Shown here one piece after another: positions 35,959 through 48,700 of a stretch of 64,000 nucleotides of DNA. Origin of the DNA: Acridotheres tristis (taxonomy: Eukaryota; Chordata; Aves; Passeriformes; Sturnidae); contig CM072919.1 of assembly GCA_037013685.1 (NCBI GenBank), positions 31,417,935 to 31,481,934 of the forward strand, given 5' to 3'. The notes below the pieces were generated by a model, which was given only the letters and a program-made list of their open reading frames with translations, did no database searches and had not been told where the DNA came from. The stretch's first letter is position 1. The number at the start of each line of letters is the position of its first letter. The translations under genes were made by a program, and so were the position numbers.

Positions 35959-36301
35959 TTCCACAGGGAAGTAAAATCTGTATTCACTATTTAATAACTA
36001 TAATAAATATTGATCACAGTTCTCCTTTTTTAAGAATTTATGGCATGTTCTTAACTTTTTGGTATTTAAGCTTATAAAGTTTGCCAGGTTTTTACAGAAT
36101 TTCCTGTGCTTTGTAGAATGTATTTATGCATGTAAAATGTCTTCCTCATTCAGACAGATACAATACTTCATATTAATTTTGTGTAAATGAATTAAAGGAA
36201 AGAAAATATTACAATTCATCATTTACATTTTCTTTGACTCTGCCTTGGCACACTTTCAACTCGTAACTTTTAATCCTTCAGTGTTTTTGAGAATCTGTGT
36301 G

Positions 36302-36324
36302 TATATATATATATATATATATAT
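36302..36324 (+). repeat. (TA)n microsatellite
   Basis: About eleven TA units; likely length-variable. Confidence 0.9.
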
Positions 36325-38581
36325 GTTTGCATCTTTTGTCTTTTGATAGATATTAATCCATTTTTGTGCTCCTCTGTGTGGATATATTAGTCCATTATTT
36401 TTACTTAATTGCACCATTTTGAAGCCCAGAGGCATTAACATGTAGCCCTTCATGGAAAAAGCAAAGTAGAAGGGTTTGCAAGGTACATGGGAGTGACTGA
36501 CCAAAGTGTTCAAGTTTTGCATAAATTTGTGTCTTGTTTGTTCTGTAATGCCATGCCACAGCACAGCTAACTCAACTGTAAGGTGTTAGGGCAGTGAGGC
36601 ATTTTCACCTTGCTGTAATCTGTCAGCAGAGGAACATAAAAGCAGGAACATAAAAATGCTTCTCCAGTTGATGCAATTTCTCCACCTTGATGAATCTCTT
36701 CTTGTCTTGCAACTCTGTGGAATGGCTCCAATCACATTAAGATTCTAACAACAGACAAGTTCTTATATTGATGATCCTAAAAGGACAGTATGTGAGCTGG
36801 GAGCAGCTGATGTCCCAAGAAGCTGTTGACAAGACTCAGATGTGAAATAAGAAGATATCAGTAGTGGGAGATCATGACTTAGTATTTTTCAGGTTTGGAT
36901 CATTTAATTCCATCTGCCAAAATTCCCACAGTACTTTTCATCAGACTGCTGGTACTTCTTTTTTCATGGTGCATATTCTTGCTGTGCATACAGCTGTCAT
37001 AGATAATTACTTTAATGATTAACAACAGATTTCTGATATGGTGGTAAATACAGATGCAGAATACTCCATACACAGTACTGATGGTACAGACAATAACATG
37101 GTTTGTGTTCAAGCCAAAACCAGTTACAAACGAGATCATCAAACTGGTTTTCCCACTAACTTATGCGTTAGTGTGATTTTCCTTTTATTAAGCAGATAAT
37201 TTAAAATTTATTTTATAATTTGCTTCCAAATTTCATGTAAAAATATGAAATGGCAAAAAAATTACTCATGCATAAAACACTCTAAGGTATTTTTTTTTTC
37301 TCTCTGACTGAAAGATATTTTAGATCCCTAGCTTGCACTCTAACAATTTTGAAGTAGCTTTATAAATACCACTGTCAGCTGCCTAGATGAGTACTTTTAA
37401 GAAGAGCCAAGAGGAAAACCAATACCAATTTCTATGTGACTTGTGTGAAAAGTCTTCATTAGTACAAAAATGTGCAAGTTAAATCTCAATAAATCCTTGG
37501 TCGTTTATTAATTAAATTGGACGTATTTTTCATATAAGAGATGCAGGTCTCACATCCACAGTAGATCTGTAGATATTTAGATCTAAGTAGAAACTAATTG
37601 TCTCTAAATAAATTTGGCCCTCAAATTACTTTTTCAAGCTATCATTTTTCTCCATTAGGTACTTGTTATGATACTGTAACAGCCAAATATTTTCAAAATA
37701 AAGGAAGTGTACTTTGATAGGAAATAGATATCCTGTGGTGAAGCCTAAAAGAGACTGTATGAATAAGGCAGTTTTCAGTGTATGGTTCCACCGCAGCAAG
37801 ATCAAAGAAAAGAGTAATAGATCATATAGTCTCAATGTATGCCTACCATCTCGTCCCTGTAAAATATGGGTATCCATATGCAAGTTCATACAGTGACTGC
37901 AGTGTTACTGAAAAAAGTCAAGGCTCTTAGACCTTTATGATGCTTTTGAAACAATAACCATGGGACTTTTCAAAAGATGCTATAATTTTAGTTCATCTAT
38001 TTGGGTCTTTAACGATTTTGTGTGTTATTCCACATGACACAAAATAATGATGGCTCATCTAGTAGAAGCACCACAGGGCTGTAATTGATAATTAGTTCTG
38101 ACAATTTGCTATAATGCAGTTATTTTTCCCCGTGAAGAAGTCTATCATGCATCAATAGAACACATTTCCATCTCTCAAACAACATGTATTAAACTTTTTG
38201 CAGCAACCTATGGGAATACAGGTAATATTCTTTAACCTACTGCTAACTTTGAAGGCTTATCTTGATCAATAGTGTGATTTAGATCTATATGTCATATTAA
38301 TACATTTTGACCTAAAAAATGCCATTTTTAAAATAAAAAGTCTGGTAGTTTGATCATATAATCTTAATAGCTGACCAAACACTTCATGCAGTAACATCTG
38401 TGGTAAAAAGGATGAAATTTGCTGGATTGACAAGAAAAGCTGCAGTGTTTATTCCCAGTGGGGCTACGAACTGAGCTCAGTTTTTCTGTTCTGGTTTCCA
38501 CTGTAGCCATAGCACATTATGGTTGGAAAGAAGAAAACAAGATAGGTTTCCACAGAAAAAGTAGGTAGGAGTGCAACTTCC

Positions 38582-38605
38582 ATATGGGAAATATATTTCC
38601 CATAT
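38582..38605. repeat. Perfect 24-bp palindrome
   Basis: The stretch from ATATGGGAAATA to its exact reverse complement has no spacer. CCCATAT/ATATGGG cores resemble half of a CArG-like box, but the full CC(A/T)6GG pattern is absent, so no binding claim is made. Confidence 0.95.
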
Positions 38606-39084
38606 TTCTTATACTGTGAAAGATTGTATATTAAGTAACTTAAAATAAATTTTAAAAAGCTTGTGTTAGAATGTTAAGTTCAAGTTCAAACTCCACTATA
38701 AAAATTTCATTTACACTCAGGGTAAAAATTCTTACTTGAATTAATAGGTATGTTTCAACACATTTAAATGCACATTGTAATTAGGAATAACACATTTTGC
38801 TATTCCACACTTCTGTGACAGTTAATTATTTTTTCCTGCTCAAGATACATCTTTTACACTAAATTAACAGCAGAGAAAATGCTTAGATATGAAAGTTCTG
38901 CTTTTTGAAGAGTTTCCCATAATCTAGAACTATAGTCATGCAATGAAAACAAACAAACAAAAAACTTAACTAGAAAACATTAAAATAACCACCTACACTC
39001 AAATAACAAGAGGTACAGGAACAGCTCCACGGAAATCTAATTCTACAGCACCTCATCTTCTGAAGTCAGCATTCTTTTCTGATA

Positions 39085-39110
39085 AAGAATAGAATAGAAT
39101 AGAATAAAAT
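39085..39110 (+). repeat. (AGAAT)n microsatellite
   Basis: Four to five AGAAT units ending in AAAAT. Confidence 0.85.
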
Positions 39111-41856
39111 TGCAAAGGAAAATTTGGGATTCTAAACATAAAAAGAAAGTGGAACATAAAATACAGGATTATAACACTGTGTTTACTTGCTGTTGCAGTG
39201 AATTGTGCATTTGTCTTTGATTTTCATACAGGAGACTGAAAATTATGTAAAAACTGACAATAAACAAAATCACAAGAAAATATATTTTTTAGAATGCTCA
39301 GAGTACTGAACTTCGTGAACAATAGTTTTAAGCTTTTCCAGCAGGAACTTTTTATAACATTATATTTATTTATTTGTGTTTATTGACATACGAAATACTG
39401 TCTGAAGTTGCCAAAAGAACATATTTAAAACAGTAGATATGTAACTTTACTTAAGAGGAACAGAAGTTCCCTAATACTCCTTAAATAACTTACTTTGTAC
39501 TGGGTTTAAATAGTATCTGTTTTACATTCGATTTTTGCTCTCTCACTATGCCTTCCTAAAACATATATGAAACAATACCGAACTCATTTCAATTTTTACA
39601 ACATTGTGAAATTGTTCCTGCATTTTCTTATTATCGGAGTTGGTGGACTAATTAGAAGCAGTCAAGGTTATATCTAGACATTCCAGTAAAAAATGTTTCT
39701 AATTGCCCTGAGACTGAGGATAATTCAATTACAAATCTTTTCAGTTTGATTCATCCCTTTCTTCCTAAGGAAGGATTATGTTGGTGGGTTTCAGATAATG
39801 GAGGGGTATTAAAACATCCTTACAGTTTTAACTAATGTGATTAAGTTTTATGAAGTTTGTTTTTCTTCTTAAAATCTTACAGAGGTCAAGTAGTCATGTG
39901 ATTCCCTTGGAGCAGTGGTTGAGAAGTTGGATGAATTGAGGACACAGCAGTAATCTCTTGAATTGTGTTCATTAGTTCTAAAAAGATTTGAAAAAGTTAT
40001 TTTTCACCTCACACAGCTTTAGTTAATAAGTGGGGGTAGGAGGCGGAGGAGGGGAAAGCATAATGCTTTTCAAGTCCTTAATTAGCAAGTTTTAGTACGG
40101 GATCTCGTCTTAGATAACACTGTTATTGGTTCACACTTCTGTGGCCATTTCTGAGTAGATACTCAGGGTTGACAAATATTTTGAAGTTGACTCGTTGAAT
40201 TCAAACCTCTGCCCTATCAGTAGTCTAAAGTGAACGTGCAGGAAAAGATATCATCATCAACTAGGACGAGAGAGGGGAATTTTAATTTTTTTTGAGATTT
40301 CCACTACTTTCCTGTTAGAAAAGTGTGGCGGTTAACAGCTTTTCATTTCTTATTTTAACAGTTTCATGTGCCTGCATGGTCTACAAAATCAAAATAGTAT
40401 TCATATTCATATTAGAATACAATAATTCAGAACTTTAAAATATCGCTAAAAATTGTTTTTTATTGGTAATCTGGTGCTTGACACAACAGGAAAAGTGACA
40501 AGTGCGGATTCAGTGTACAAATAAATTACAATGTGTCATGAAATATATTTTGGAATATAAGTGGTATTAATAATGCCCTTGAGAAGACCCATACCAATAG
40601 AGGACAGATTCTTAACTCTATTTTTAGAGTTGGACTCTAGCCATTACCATCCCAGAACCAGGTTATACACTGGAGGAAGAGGTGTCCCTCCACAGACCTG
40701 TGTAAGTTTCACAAATGCAAGCATGTTCAGTCTGTTATTCATTGGTGGGATCTGGTCCATATATGCTTGGTTACTGTCGTATAAATTATGAAATGTTTAA
40801 TTTTTTTGGTTGCCAAAATTTTTAAGGAGTGTAATTTTTACAAATGAATGGGCATATATTGATAAAAATACTTGCCTTGACACCAATTAAGTGCTGGTTT
40901 TAAATGCTTAGAGCCAGGCACAGTGTTTTTTAAATCTGGTGGTATTCAGCATGAATGAAAGGCATGTTAAAGTTTATAGAAGCAGATGTCAAACCATCAG
41001 GAGCTCACTCTGTAGAGAAACTTCAGCCTCTCTGCTATAACCCATGACAAGGGGTGGCAAAGATTTTGTAACGCATGAGTTGTCAGGGTGCAAGCCTGCT
41101 CTGACACAGTCGCCTTGTGAGAGGGCCTCAAGCACTGATATAGTTATCAAGTAGTAGTGTAGTCATGTTATATTCCTGTGCTCATTTTCAAGTCTAGTCT
41201 AGAGAATCACTGTTATAAGAAGAAAAAAAACCACTGAACAAAACAACTGAGGAAAGAGAACTCAGCAGCCCTTAATAAATATTAAAATAAAATTTAAATT
41301 AAAAATTCTGAAGTTTCAAAAATGTCAGGAAAAGAACACAAAAAATAAATAATACCAGATTTTCTTCTTATAAGTTTTTCCAAGTTCATTATTGAAGTCC
41401 ATTTTATTTGTGGACTGTTTGAAAATATTAAACAATTAGTTAGATTTTGTTAACATTTTAAAACATTAAATTGATGGAGCAAATATGGGCACAATTTCAT
41501 TCATTCTTTAACTTTTGGTGTATCCTGTCTGTCAAGTTCCAAAGATTTTTTTTTATCCCAATGGCATGACATTTTTCATTGAAAAATTATTGTGGTTAAA
41601 AACAGTATTAAAATTTTTATTAAGTAATGTTAGTAAGTAGGTACAACTTGTTTGTTAGGGATTATTTGTTTGTCTTCTGAGCAGGAAGTAGAAGCAAATA
41701 TAGCATGTGCTGGTAACACATAATTTTTGAAGTTCTTGTGCAGTGGTAAGAGTAGCCATTACATCTATGAGTACAGTTAAACACACTGTTAATGAATTCT
41801 CTCTGGAACCTGTAGAATTTTTGTCTTGCAATATTAAAAATCCAAAGGCCAAAACT

Positions 41857-41888
41857 GATTGATTGATTGATTGATTGATTGTTTGATT
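41857..41888 (+). repeat. (GATT)n microsatellite
   Basis: Six GATT units followed by a degraded GTTTGATT. Confidence 0.9.
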
Positions 41889-42149
41889 TTATGTGGAACC
41901 AGATATTTTTTCTGCTTCCTGTAAAAGTCAAAACAGTAAGATTTTTTTTAATAAAAACTGAAAATATATTTAGTTTTCTTCCATACAAGGTCTATTGTGA
42001 AACCAGATATTTCACTATAGCAGGTTTTCTCTTGGAGCAGAACATAAGATATTAAAACAGTTTAAGGGCTGTATTATTGGTTTGAAATATATAATATGTG
42101 GTGTAATAACTTGATGACATTCAGAAATAACTACCTAAATTTAATTTTA

Positions 42150-42300
42150 ATTTTTCTTTTTTGTGGTCAAATGTTTCAGACTAAAAGACTCAGTTCACAC
42201 AATTTAAACAAAATAATTGTCAAGGTGATTAATTGGTTTATTAGCAACACTTCATCCACATGTAATCATTAAATTATGCATTTATTATCAATGTCAAGAA
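42150..42300. other. Candidate conserved non-coding segment
   Basis: Dense in homeodomain-like cores: GATTAATTGG near 42226 and TAATCATTAAATTATGCAT near 42262. The pattern resembles developmental enhancers, but base composition alone could give it. No coding frame. Confidence 0.25.
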
Positions 42301-43399
42301 AAGAAAAGAAAGCTTCTAAGGGAAGATGGTAAAAATAGCAGCGGAAAAAATATTTTTCCCCAGATAAGAAGTTTGACGTAAGCCCTTCTTCCTGATACAT
42401 TATTAGTGCAATTTTCTAAATTGTTTCCAGATTTTGGGTTGCTTGTTTTGTTTGTGGGGGATTTTCTCTAAAAACATTTTCATTCCCCCATTCCATTACA
42501 AATACAGAAAACCTAGGAAGTCACTGTGTAAAAATTGTATTATCCCCACACAACCACTAATGCTCATTGATGCATTTGGTTTTTTTAGTTTTTCTTTTGT
42601 AAGCCATCAAAGTTTTCAGTTCAAGTAGAGTGAAAGAGCCGATAAGAAACATATTGTAATCAAGTTATTTGCTTTCCTTTTAGGTCTGAACAAAAATCCT
42701 GTTGTGTTTAAGAAGCACTGGTTTATTAAATAGGGTTTTGTTGAAGAAAAACATGTAAGTTTCTATTATATATATAAAACTAAAATTAATATATCTACTC
42801 GTAAGTTTGTAGTATCCTATTAGTTGTCTAATGGGGGGGTATGAAAAGATAGTGAAACATTCTGCTTGCAAAGACATTGCCATTGCTTGAAAATAGTTTC
42901 AGTGTAAACCTTCAAAATATACATTTTAGAGGCTTTTATTTTGTTATGTGAAACTCTTTTTTGCCATGTCTGATTTTGAAGTGAAGATGTAAGAGAAAAC
43001 AAATGAGATAGCCTTTGGAGTTTACTCTCATTTAAAAATTTAGGCTCACTAAAAATTTTCATCATAATAAAGCATTTCCAGGAGTAGGTTAAACGTCTTC
43101 TGATCATGGGCTTATACTCAGGATTAAGACAAGTGCAAAGACATTATAAAGCTTTTAGTAATAATTTTGGACCCTAGGTAAAATGCATCTTGTTGTACTG
43201 TAAACATGTTCTCCCATCTTGCCATGTGCCCTTTCATTTTTATCTAAAAATTAGCCATCTCATTGTAATGGTCAAACCAGCCAAGTATTGCTATCTTTGC
43301 TTTATTATTCCTATCTAAGGTATTCATGCTTATGATCCATTTTGACTTTATATAGCATCTTTGTACCAATTAAATTCACTTCAAACTAAAGTTATTGTA

Positions 43400-43700
43400 C
43401 TTGACTGCATAAATGTGCCTTAATTACATGAATAGAACTAAAGCCAGATCCCTGAATCAATGCGAATTAAACCACCATTTCGCAGCCAAACAGAAACATG
43501 TTCCCAATCACTGCACTTGAATTACTGTTATATAGCTTGGGGCTTGTATTAAAATCACTGAATAATTGCAATCAGATTATTATAATCAAGTACAGGAATA
43601 GTAATTACAGGTTACAGTCATTTTAAGCTGCCCTAAAAGTCCCATATACTGATCATATGCATATTAAACATTTATGTTAGTGATAAAATTAATGAACAGC
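43400..43700. other. Candidate conserved non-coding segment
   Basis: A stretch with several TAATTA/ATTA-type cores (CTTAATTACATG, GCAATCAGATTATTATAATC, AGTAATTACAGG) and octamer-like ATGCATAT, interspersed with mixed-complexity sequence and free of simple repeats. This texture is typical of vertebrate conserved enhancers in gene deserts. It is a suggestion from pattern only. Confidence 0.3.
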
Positions 43701-45831
43701 ATTGTAAGCTCCCATCTGTGAGATAGGTGTCACATATCTTACCATATAGAGAGTTGACTTTGCACAGCAAGGACACCTAGCCTATTTACATTCTTTTTCT
43801 GAGTGTTCTCATCAGAAAGTTAGCAACAAGGACAGGGGAAAAGAATCCTCCATCTATTTGCAGCATAATCTGCTGCTTTACTCCATCCAAATTTTAGTAT
43901 TACGCAAAGATGTTACCATTTGTCATTTTAAGATTTCACCAGGAGCACTGTTTACACCAATTTATTACACTCACAATTACGACAATATTAACTCAAGAGA
44001 ATTGAGCAAAAGACAGAAGGAATATGAAACTTTGTCAGCATTTAGACATTAGAGACATAAACATGAAGTTTTATTTCTGGTGGCTATTGGAGGACAGCAT
44101 AAAGTAGAAATTAATTTAGGATATGAAGAGTAAGTATTAAAACTTTTCCAACCTCCTTCATGTGCTTCTTTCAAAGAGGACATAAAGTAAATAGGTGGTT
44201 CTGATTTCCTGAGATCGTCATTAAAAATAGAAATCCATGCCATATTAATATTCTGATTGAAATAGAAAAAGAAGAAAAAGGACAAAAATCTTTCTATTTT
44301 AACTATAATAATCTTGGGGTTTGAATCAAATGAATTTATGGAATAAGAGATAGGAATTGTATTGTGATGATCTCAGTCTAAAATAGATCCTGACCCAAAA
44401 TAATCATCTCATGTTGCAGAGAAATATCTTATGAACATGCATGCTAACCACAAAATCATTTCATTATGGTTTTACAAGAGAAAAGAAACATAAGTACAAG
44501 AGGAAAGCTAGCAGGAGCAAACACCATGAACATGCAGAGGGACCATGTGAAGAATGTTGAGGGTTTCATATCACACCAAAATTTCAAGGGGCATTTTCTC
44601 AGGGCCTTTATTCAGGCAGTTAGCAGGGAATTAACGTATGACAATTAAATGTGAATGAATAAGAAAAACTTGCAAAGATAGACCACCAGCCTACTTTCCT
44701 TGATTTAGAACTTCTTCCAGCCACCACAACAGCCAGCATAAGCTAGAAAAAAAAGGCCAACCAAATACTTAGGTGCTGTTGCTGGAAAATTACATGCTAT
44801 GTTTCAGTATCTGGGTTGCAGAGAAGCCAAGTTCACCCTTTGGTTGCCCAGAGTGGTTGGCTCAAGATGCTGAACAAAGCAAAAGGGGATTGAGCAACAC
44901 AAATGGGCTTGAAACACAAGACCCAGAAGAAGGAGGTTTAGTCCAATGGGATAACATAATCTCAGGACCTGCCAGTGAGCTTTAGAGCTTATAAAATATC
45001 TGCTGTAATTTATGAACACAATTTTTATAAATTTGCTTTGCAAAAAATAAGTATCTCTTTAATTACTGAGATGTAACATCTGCAGTGAGATCCAACCATG
45101 TCATCTTCTGAGAGCTCAGAAGAGGTTCAGGAGTCTGGGAAGGCTGGTTCTCTCTCACTACAGGATTGTGTTCAGCTTCTTGGAGTAAGTAGGTTAGGTT
45201 GGGTGCTAGGAAGGATGATGCTTCTAACCAATGTGCAACAAGAGGACTTAAACAGATAAATGGATACACTTTGGAGAATTATTCTGTAAAAAATGATGTC
45301 AAGCAAATACTTTATGATACAATGGTTTACAATATCACCATTAATGAAACATATCTCAGTGAAAAGGACAGATGCATGGATTTTCAATTGCAAGGCATAG
45401 TATGGTCAATTATTTCCAAAAAATTGCTGACATGTACTTCACCTCATCCCCAAAACACACATGAAAATATATTTTTCTCCAACAAGCTCGCTTAGGAAAA
45501 ATTATGACTGTAAAAACACTGCATGGGAAAAAAATAAAGGATAAACCTAAAACTTTAAACTGCCTGCAGAGGTCAGGAACATTGCCATAGTGTAAATAAT
45601 CATGGTTTTATTAGTATTGAAGTATATCTACAGCTGCATAGAAAAAGTATTTCTCTCTTCTCAAGCAGTAGGAACAGCCCTTCTGATGTCTTGTTCCATC
45701 TTGTGTATTCACAAGTCTATGCATCTTGAAATGTTTTTAGCAAGAAGATGGAACTTACTGGATTTAGATCTGACATGTCACGACCATAGTTAAGGCTGAA
45801 GTCCAAAGGTCATAATGATGCAACAGCCAGA

Positions 45832-46362
45832 GCTGCACTCCCTTTGCCACTACGGTCCCGTGCCTAGAGTGAGTTCCACCCTAGGAACAGGAGGCCTTAG
45901 ATGTGGCTCGAGCTTTTGCTCCATGGCCTTTTGGCTGTCAGACTGCATTCAAAGGAAGCAAGGAGGAGGGGGAGGTTTTTTGCATAGGATAAAAAGGATT
46001 CTTTACTTTGGGGAATCCACGGGGCAAAAGACAAAAATGGTGAAGGTGCAACAACTTAAATATAGGGGAGGTTCAAGGGGAAGGTACAAATTCTTGGCAA
46101 ATTGGAGAAATTCTGGAGAGGAGTAAAGGGTATGGTTCACAAAGATATTTTCCAATTAGGGAGGTAGGGGGAAAAACTGGGTCACATGGACTAATGAGAC
46201 CTGAAGTTTTAGGGGATTTCCAAAGGGGAATTCCAAGCAGGGGACTGGCACAAAGCAGGATTGACACGTAGTTTAGGATAGATTGACAAGGTGGATGGGA
46301 GGGTATAATTTTGGACTAAACCATTAACTTGGGCAATAACAGAACATACCATTAACAAGAAA
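45832..46362 (-). mobile_element. LTR-like repeat, copy 2
   Basis: Second copy of the repeat at 27007-27546 in the same orientation, about 93% identical by eye. On the minus strand it has AAAGTAAAGAATCC, close to a retroviral AATAAA poly(A) region, which supports the LTR reading better than copy 1 does. TGCAACA occurs at both edges (45829 and 46368), which might be a target duplication, but copy 1 has no equivalent, so the boundary is left open. It lies only about 540 bases from the ERVK provirus, but its sequence is unlike that provirus's LTRs. Confidence 0.55.
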
Positions 46363-46900
46363 CACACTGCAACAACTTAATGTATCAAATGTATAATGAA
46401 CTATTATATTCACAAAGTTAGTTTATTCTTTCAAAATACTCCAATGCCTATCTGTTAGGAGACTTGCTGGATTTAGATTTCTCTGTGGAGAATCATGGTG
46501 AAGTGATGGGTGTTTAATGAGCAGCAGCTGTGACTGGAGTGCAGGGAGTTCATCATGAGGAACACCCCACTTGCTGTATATGTGAATATAAGCTAGTAGA
46601 GATGTGAAAGTTTCTAGTAATAGGAAGGAATTTTTCTTTTCTCTCTTACATGTTTGCTTTTAAAAGCCTCTGGTTTGCAGCATTTGGGTAAATTCATTAA
46701 AAGTGAAATTTTGATAAGCAAACTGTTCAACAAGGAAAACTCACTGATAGATACTGGGCAAATTATTACTCCAGTATTCCCTATAGAAGTTAAAAAAATA
46801 TATTCCTTTCTTCTCTAACACAGACTTTGAAGGTATTTACTATCCTTTACATCTTCCTTTAACATCACACTCAAGACTTCAGACCAGATATATTTTTAAG
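46363..46900. other. Spacer before the ERVK provirus
   Basis: Single-copy AT-rich DNA, nothing recognised. Confidence 0.5.
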
Positions 46901-46906
46901 ATTTCT

Positions 46907-47888
46907 TGCAACAGCCAAGGTATAAACTCAGACCATCAGGGATACTGAGATGTTTATTCAGAGAAATGAACTGCTTTTATATTCTTCAAGACACAGTATT
47001 TCCTTGTTGCGGCATGTGTTTATTTTATTTAGTTCATTATTAAAGTTGTTGTCATGGTTTGTCCTTATGTACCTCTGTGTTTTCCCCAGTTAGCCTGCCC
47101 CTAAGTTGTATCCACCCCTGAAACGACCTTGTTTGGCATTCTCCGCCCCTTGTTCCAGTTCCTTCCTTGTCCATTACTGAAACCCTGCCCCTTGTTACAG
47201 TACCTTCCCTGCCGGTCCCACCCTGGGCCTATCCCTTTTTACTCCACCCCCCTGGAAATCCCCTAATCCTGGAAGCCCCATTGGGCCATTGACCCTTTCT
47301 CCTCCCCCTTCTTCCCTCATTGGTTTATACTTTGTAAAACTCTGCCCTTCACTCCTCCCCTGAGAATTCTTTATTAGTTGATTGTTTGCACCCACCCCCT
47401 GTTATGCCTCTGTATTTAATCCCAGGCACAGCAGTGCTCAGGGTTCTTTGCCCCTGAGCCCTTTAACTCAAATGGAAGCTGTTGGAAGCTCAGGAGCTAA
47501 GAGCCTCTGTCTTCTCATTCACTTCATCGCTTATGGTGACTACACTGTTGAGCAAGGGGCTCCAAAGATTCTGCACCCAGTCAATCTCACACTGAGGCAG
47601 TTCCCCACACCTGGCACAGTGCTGGTGTTTCCCCTTGAGCTAGCCCAGGCTTCAGTGGTTGCGGCATTTCCATATACAGTATTTTTCACTAAGCAACTTA
47701 TCACATATTGCCACATCAGCAACGCACCTTCTTAATGGTTTTATGTGGAGTGATCCTTTTTGTAGAGCATCTGCCATGTGGGCCTCCCACAAGGCTAGGC
47801 AGAGACAAGCTTCTTTGTGCTGCCATGGCGTTCTGCAGGTACGTCCCTGTAGCCTGTAGCTCAACTCTATGTCTTATCCCTTTCTACA
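46907..47888 (-). mobile_element. 3' LTR of the ERVK provirus (interrupted)
   Basis: Parts 46907-47015 and 47658-47888 together match the 5' LTR. Without the insertion and one repeat copy its length is about 330 bases, close to the 307 of the 5' LTR. On the minus strand it starts TGTAGAAAGGG at 47888 and ends in TTGCA at 46907, and it carries the poly(A) signal AATAAA (complement of 46953-46958). Confidence 0.85.
47016..47657 (-). mobile_element. LTR-derived insertion flanked by 10-bp direct repeats
   Basis: GTTGCGGCAT occurs at 47006-47015 and again at 47658-47667, bracketing 642 bases absent from the sister LTR. On the minus strand the insert ends with GGACAAACCATGACA, an ERVL-like LTR terminus, followed by about 34 extra bases that finish in an A-rich run (AAATAAAATAAACAC). 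AATAAA also occurs on the minus strand near 47370. The LTR body is CT/GA-rich. The 10-bp flanking repeat is longer than LTR elements make (4-6 bp), and the end beyond the LTR terminus is A-rich, so reverse transcription of an RNA by another machinery is possible. Strand is inferred from the terminus. On the plus strand the same LTR part starts TGTCATGG at 47050 and has a TATTTAAT box at about 47412, so the opposite orientation cannot be excluded. Confidence 0.6.
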
Positions 47889-47904
47889 ATTTCCCCTTCT
47901 TCAT
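47889..47904 (-). other. Polypurine tract of the ERVK provirus
   Basis: The minus strand reads ATGAAGAAGGGGAAAT immediately before the TGTAG start of the 3' LTR. This is the plus-strand primer site of retroviruses, and its position confirms the minus orientation. Confidence 0.85.
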
Positions 47905-48700
47905 TTTATACAAAGAAGAATCAAAAAATACTCCCAAAATTAGAACACATTTGACCCACTGCCCAAACCAAACAAGCTCCATTCATCTTGTTCCCTCAGC
48001 TTCCCCACAAGCTGATGAAGAAGGCAGGGTAACCAAGGTCGGACCACTCTTGCAGGTAGCCATTGTGGACCAGAATCTGTGGAAACACAAGTATACCTTT
48101 ACCCTCAGGTTATCCATGGAAAGGGTCCTTCCCATTTTCACTTTCAAGATTCCTAACGTGTACTTGAGCTTTTTTCTAAGAGAGCCTGTGATTCACTAAA
48201 ATGTTCTTGGATGGGAATTAAGTGATTCTGAATGCAGTTCAAAAAATGAAGAACATATAAGGCTTTCTGCAGTCTTTCCTGAGGGGTACGTATCATCCAT
48301 ATGCACCTCATTTTTTGTTGTAACAACATGGGCTTGAGAATGCTGTGGGCCCATTCAACAATCACTTGACCTATAGGGGAATGTGGAATACCTGTGACAT
48401 TGTGCAGATCCCACAAATGAAAAAATTTCAGCCATCTGTTTGTATATAAAAGCTAAAACCCAAGGCACCAGTATAGGCCACACCTTTATCAATCTTTAGG
48501 GAGACAGATTCTCCAGGGGCTACAAAAGCATATGTAAAATGACACTGGACATCTTTTTCATGTTTACCTGTATGGGCAAAAGCAAAAATGCATGTGGAGG
48601 AGGTATCAATCGTAACATGAACATATTTCAACTTAACAAATTCAGAAATATGTGTAATAACATGCACTTCTCTTACTATGAACAGTAAAACAATACATCT
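47905..48700 (-). pseudogene. ERVK integrase relic
   Basis: The minus-strand frame 48667-48428 begins near THISEFVKLKYVHVTIDT with the first catalytic aspartate and continues to the second in LKIDKGVAYT. After a frameshift near 48440 the second frame (48416-48153) carries GIPHSPIGQVIVEWAH with the catalytic glutamate, then TPQERLQKALYVLHFLN. All three acidic residues of the D,D-35-E triad are therefore still visible. The C-terminal domain, with a GKDPFHG-like block, is spread over 48150-48000 and contains at least one stop. The N-terminal zinc-binding domain was not recognised, probably lost with the upstream deletion. The wording of the motifs is that of class II (alpha/beta-like) ERVs. No env frame lies between the end of integrase and the polypurine tract. 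Confidence 0.85.

Larger units (their letters stand above)
35959..45831. other. Long intergenic stretch with microsatellites
   Basis: No gene recognised in nearly 10 kb. Listed separately are the TA, GAATA and GATT microsatellites, the 24-base palindrome and two candidate conserved segments. Open frames here are all under 110 codons and without domains. Confidence 0.6.
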
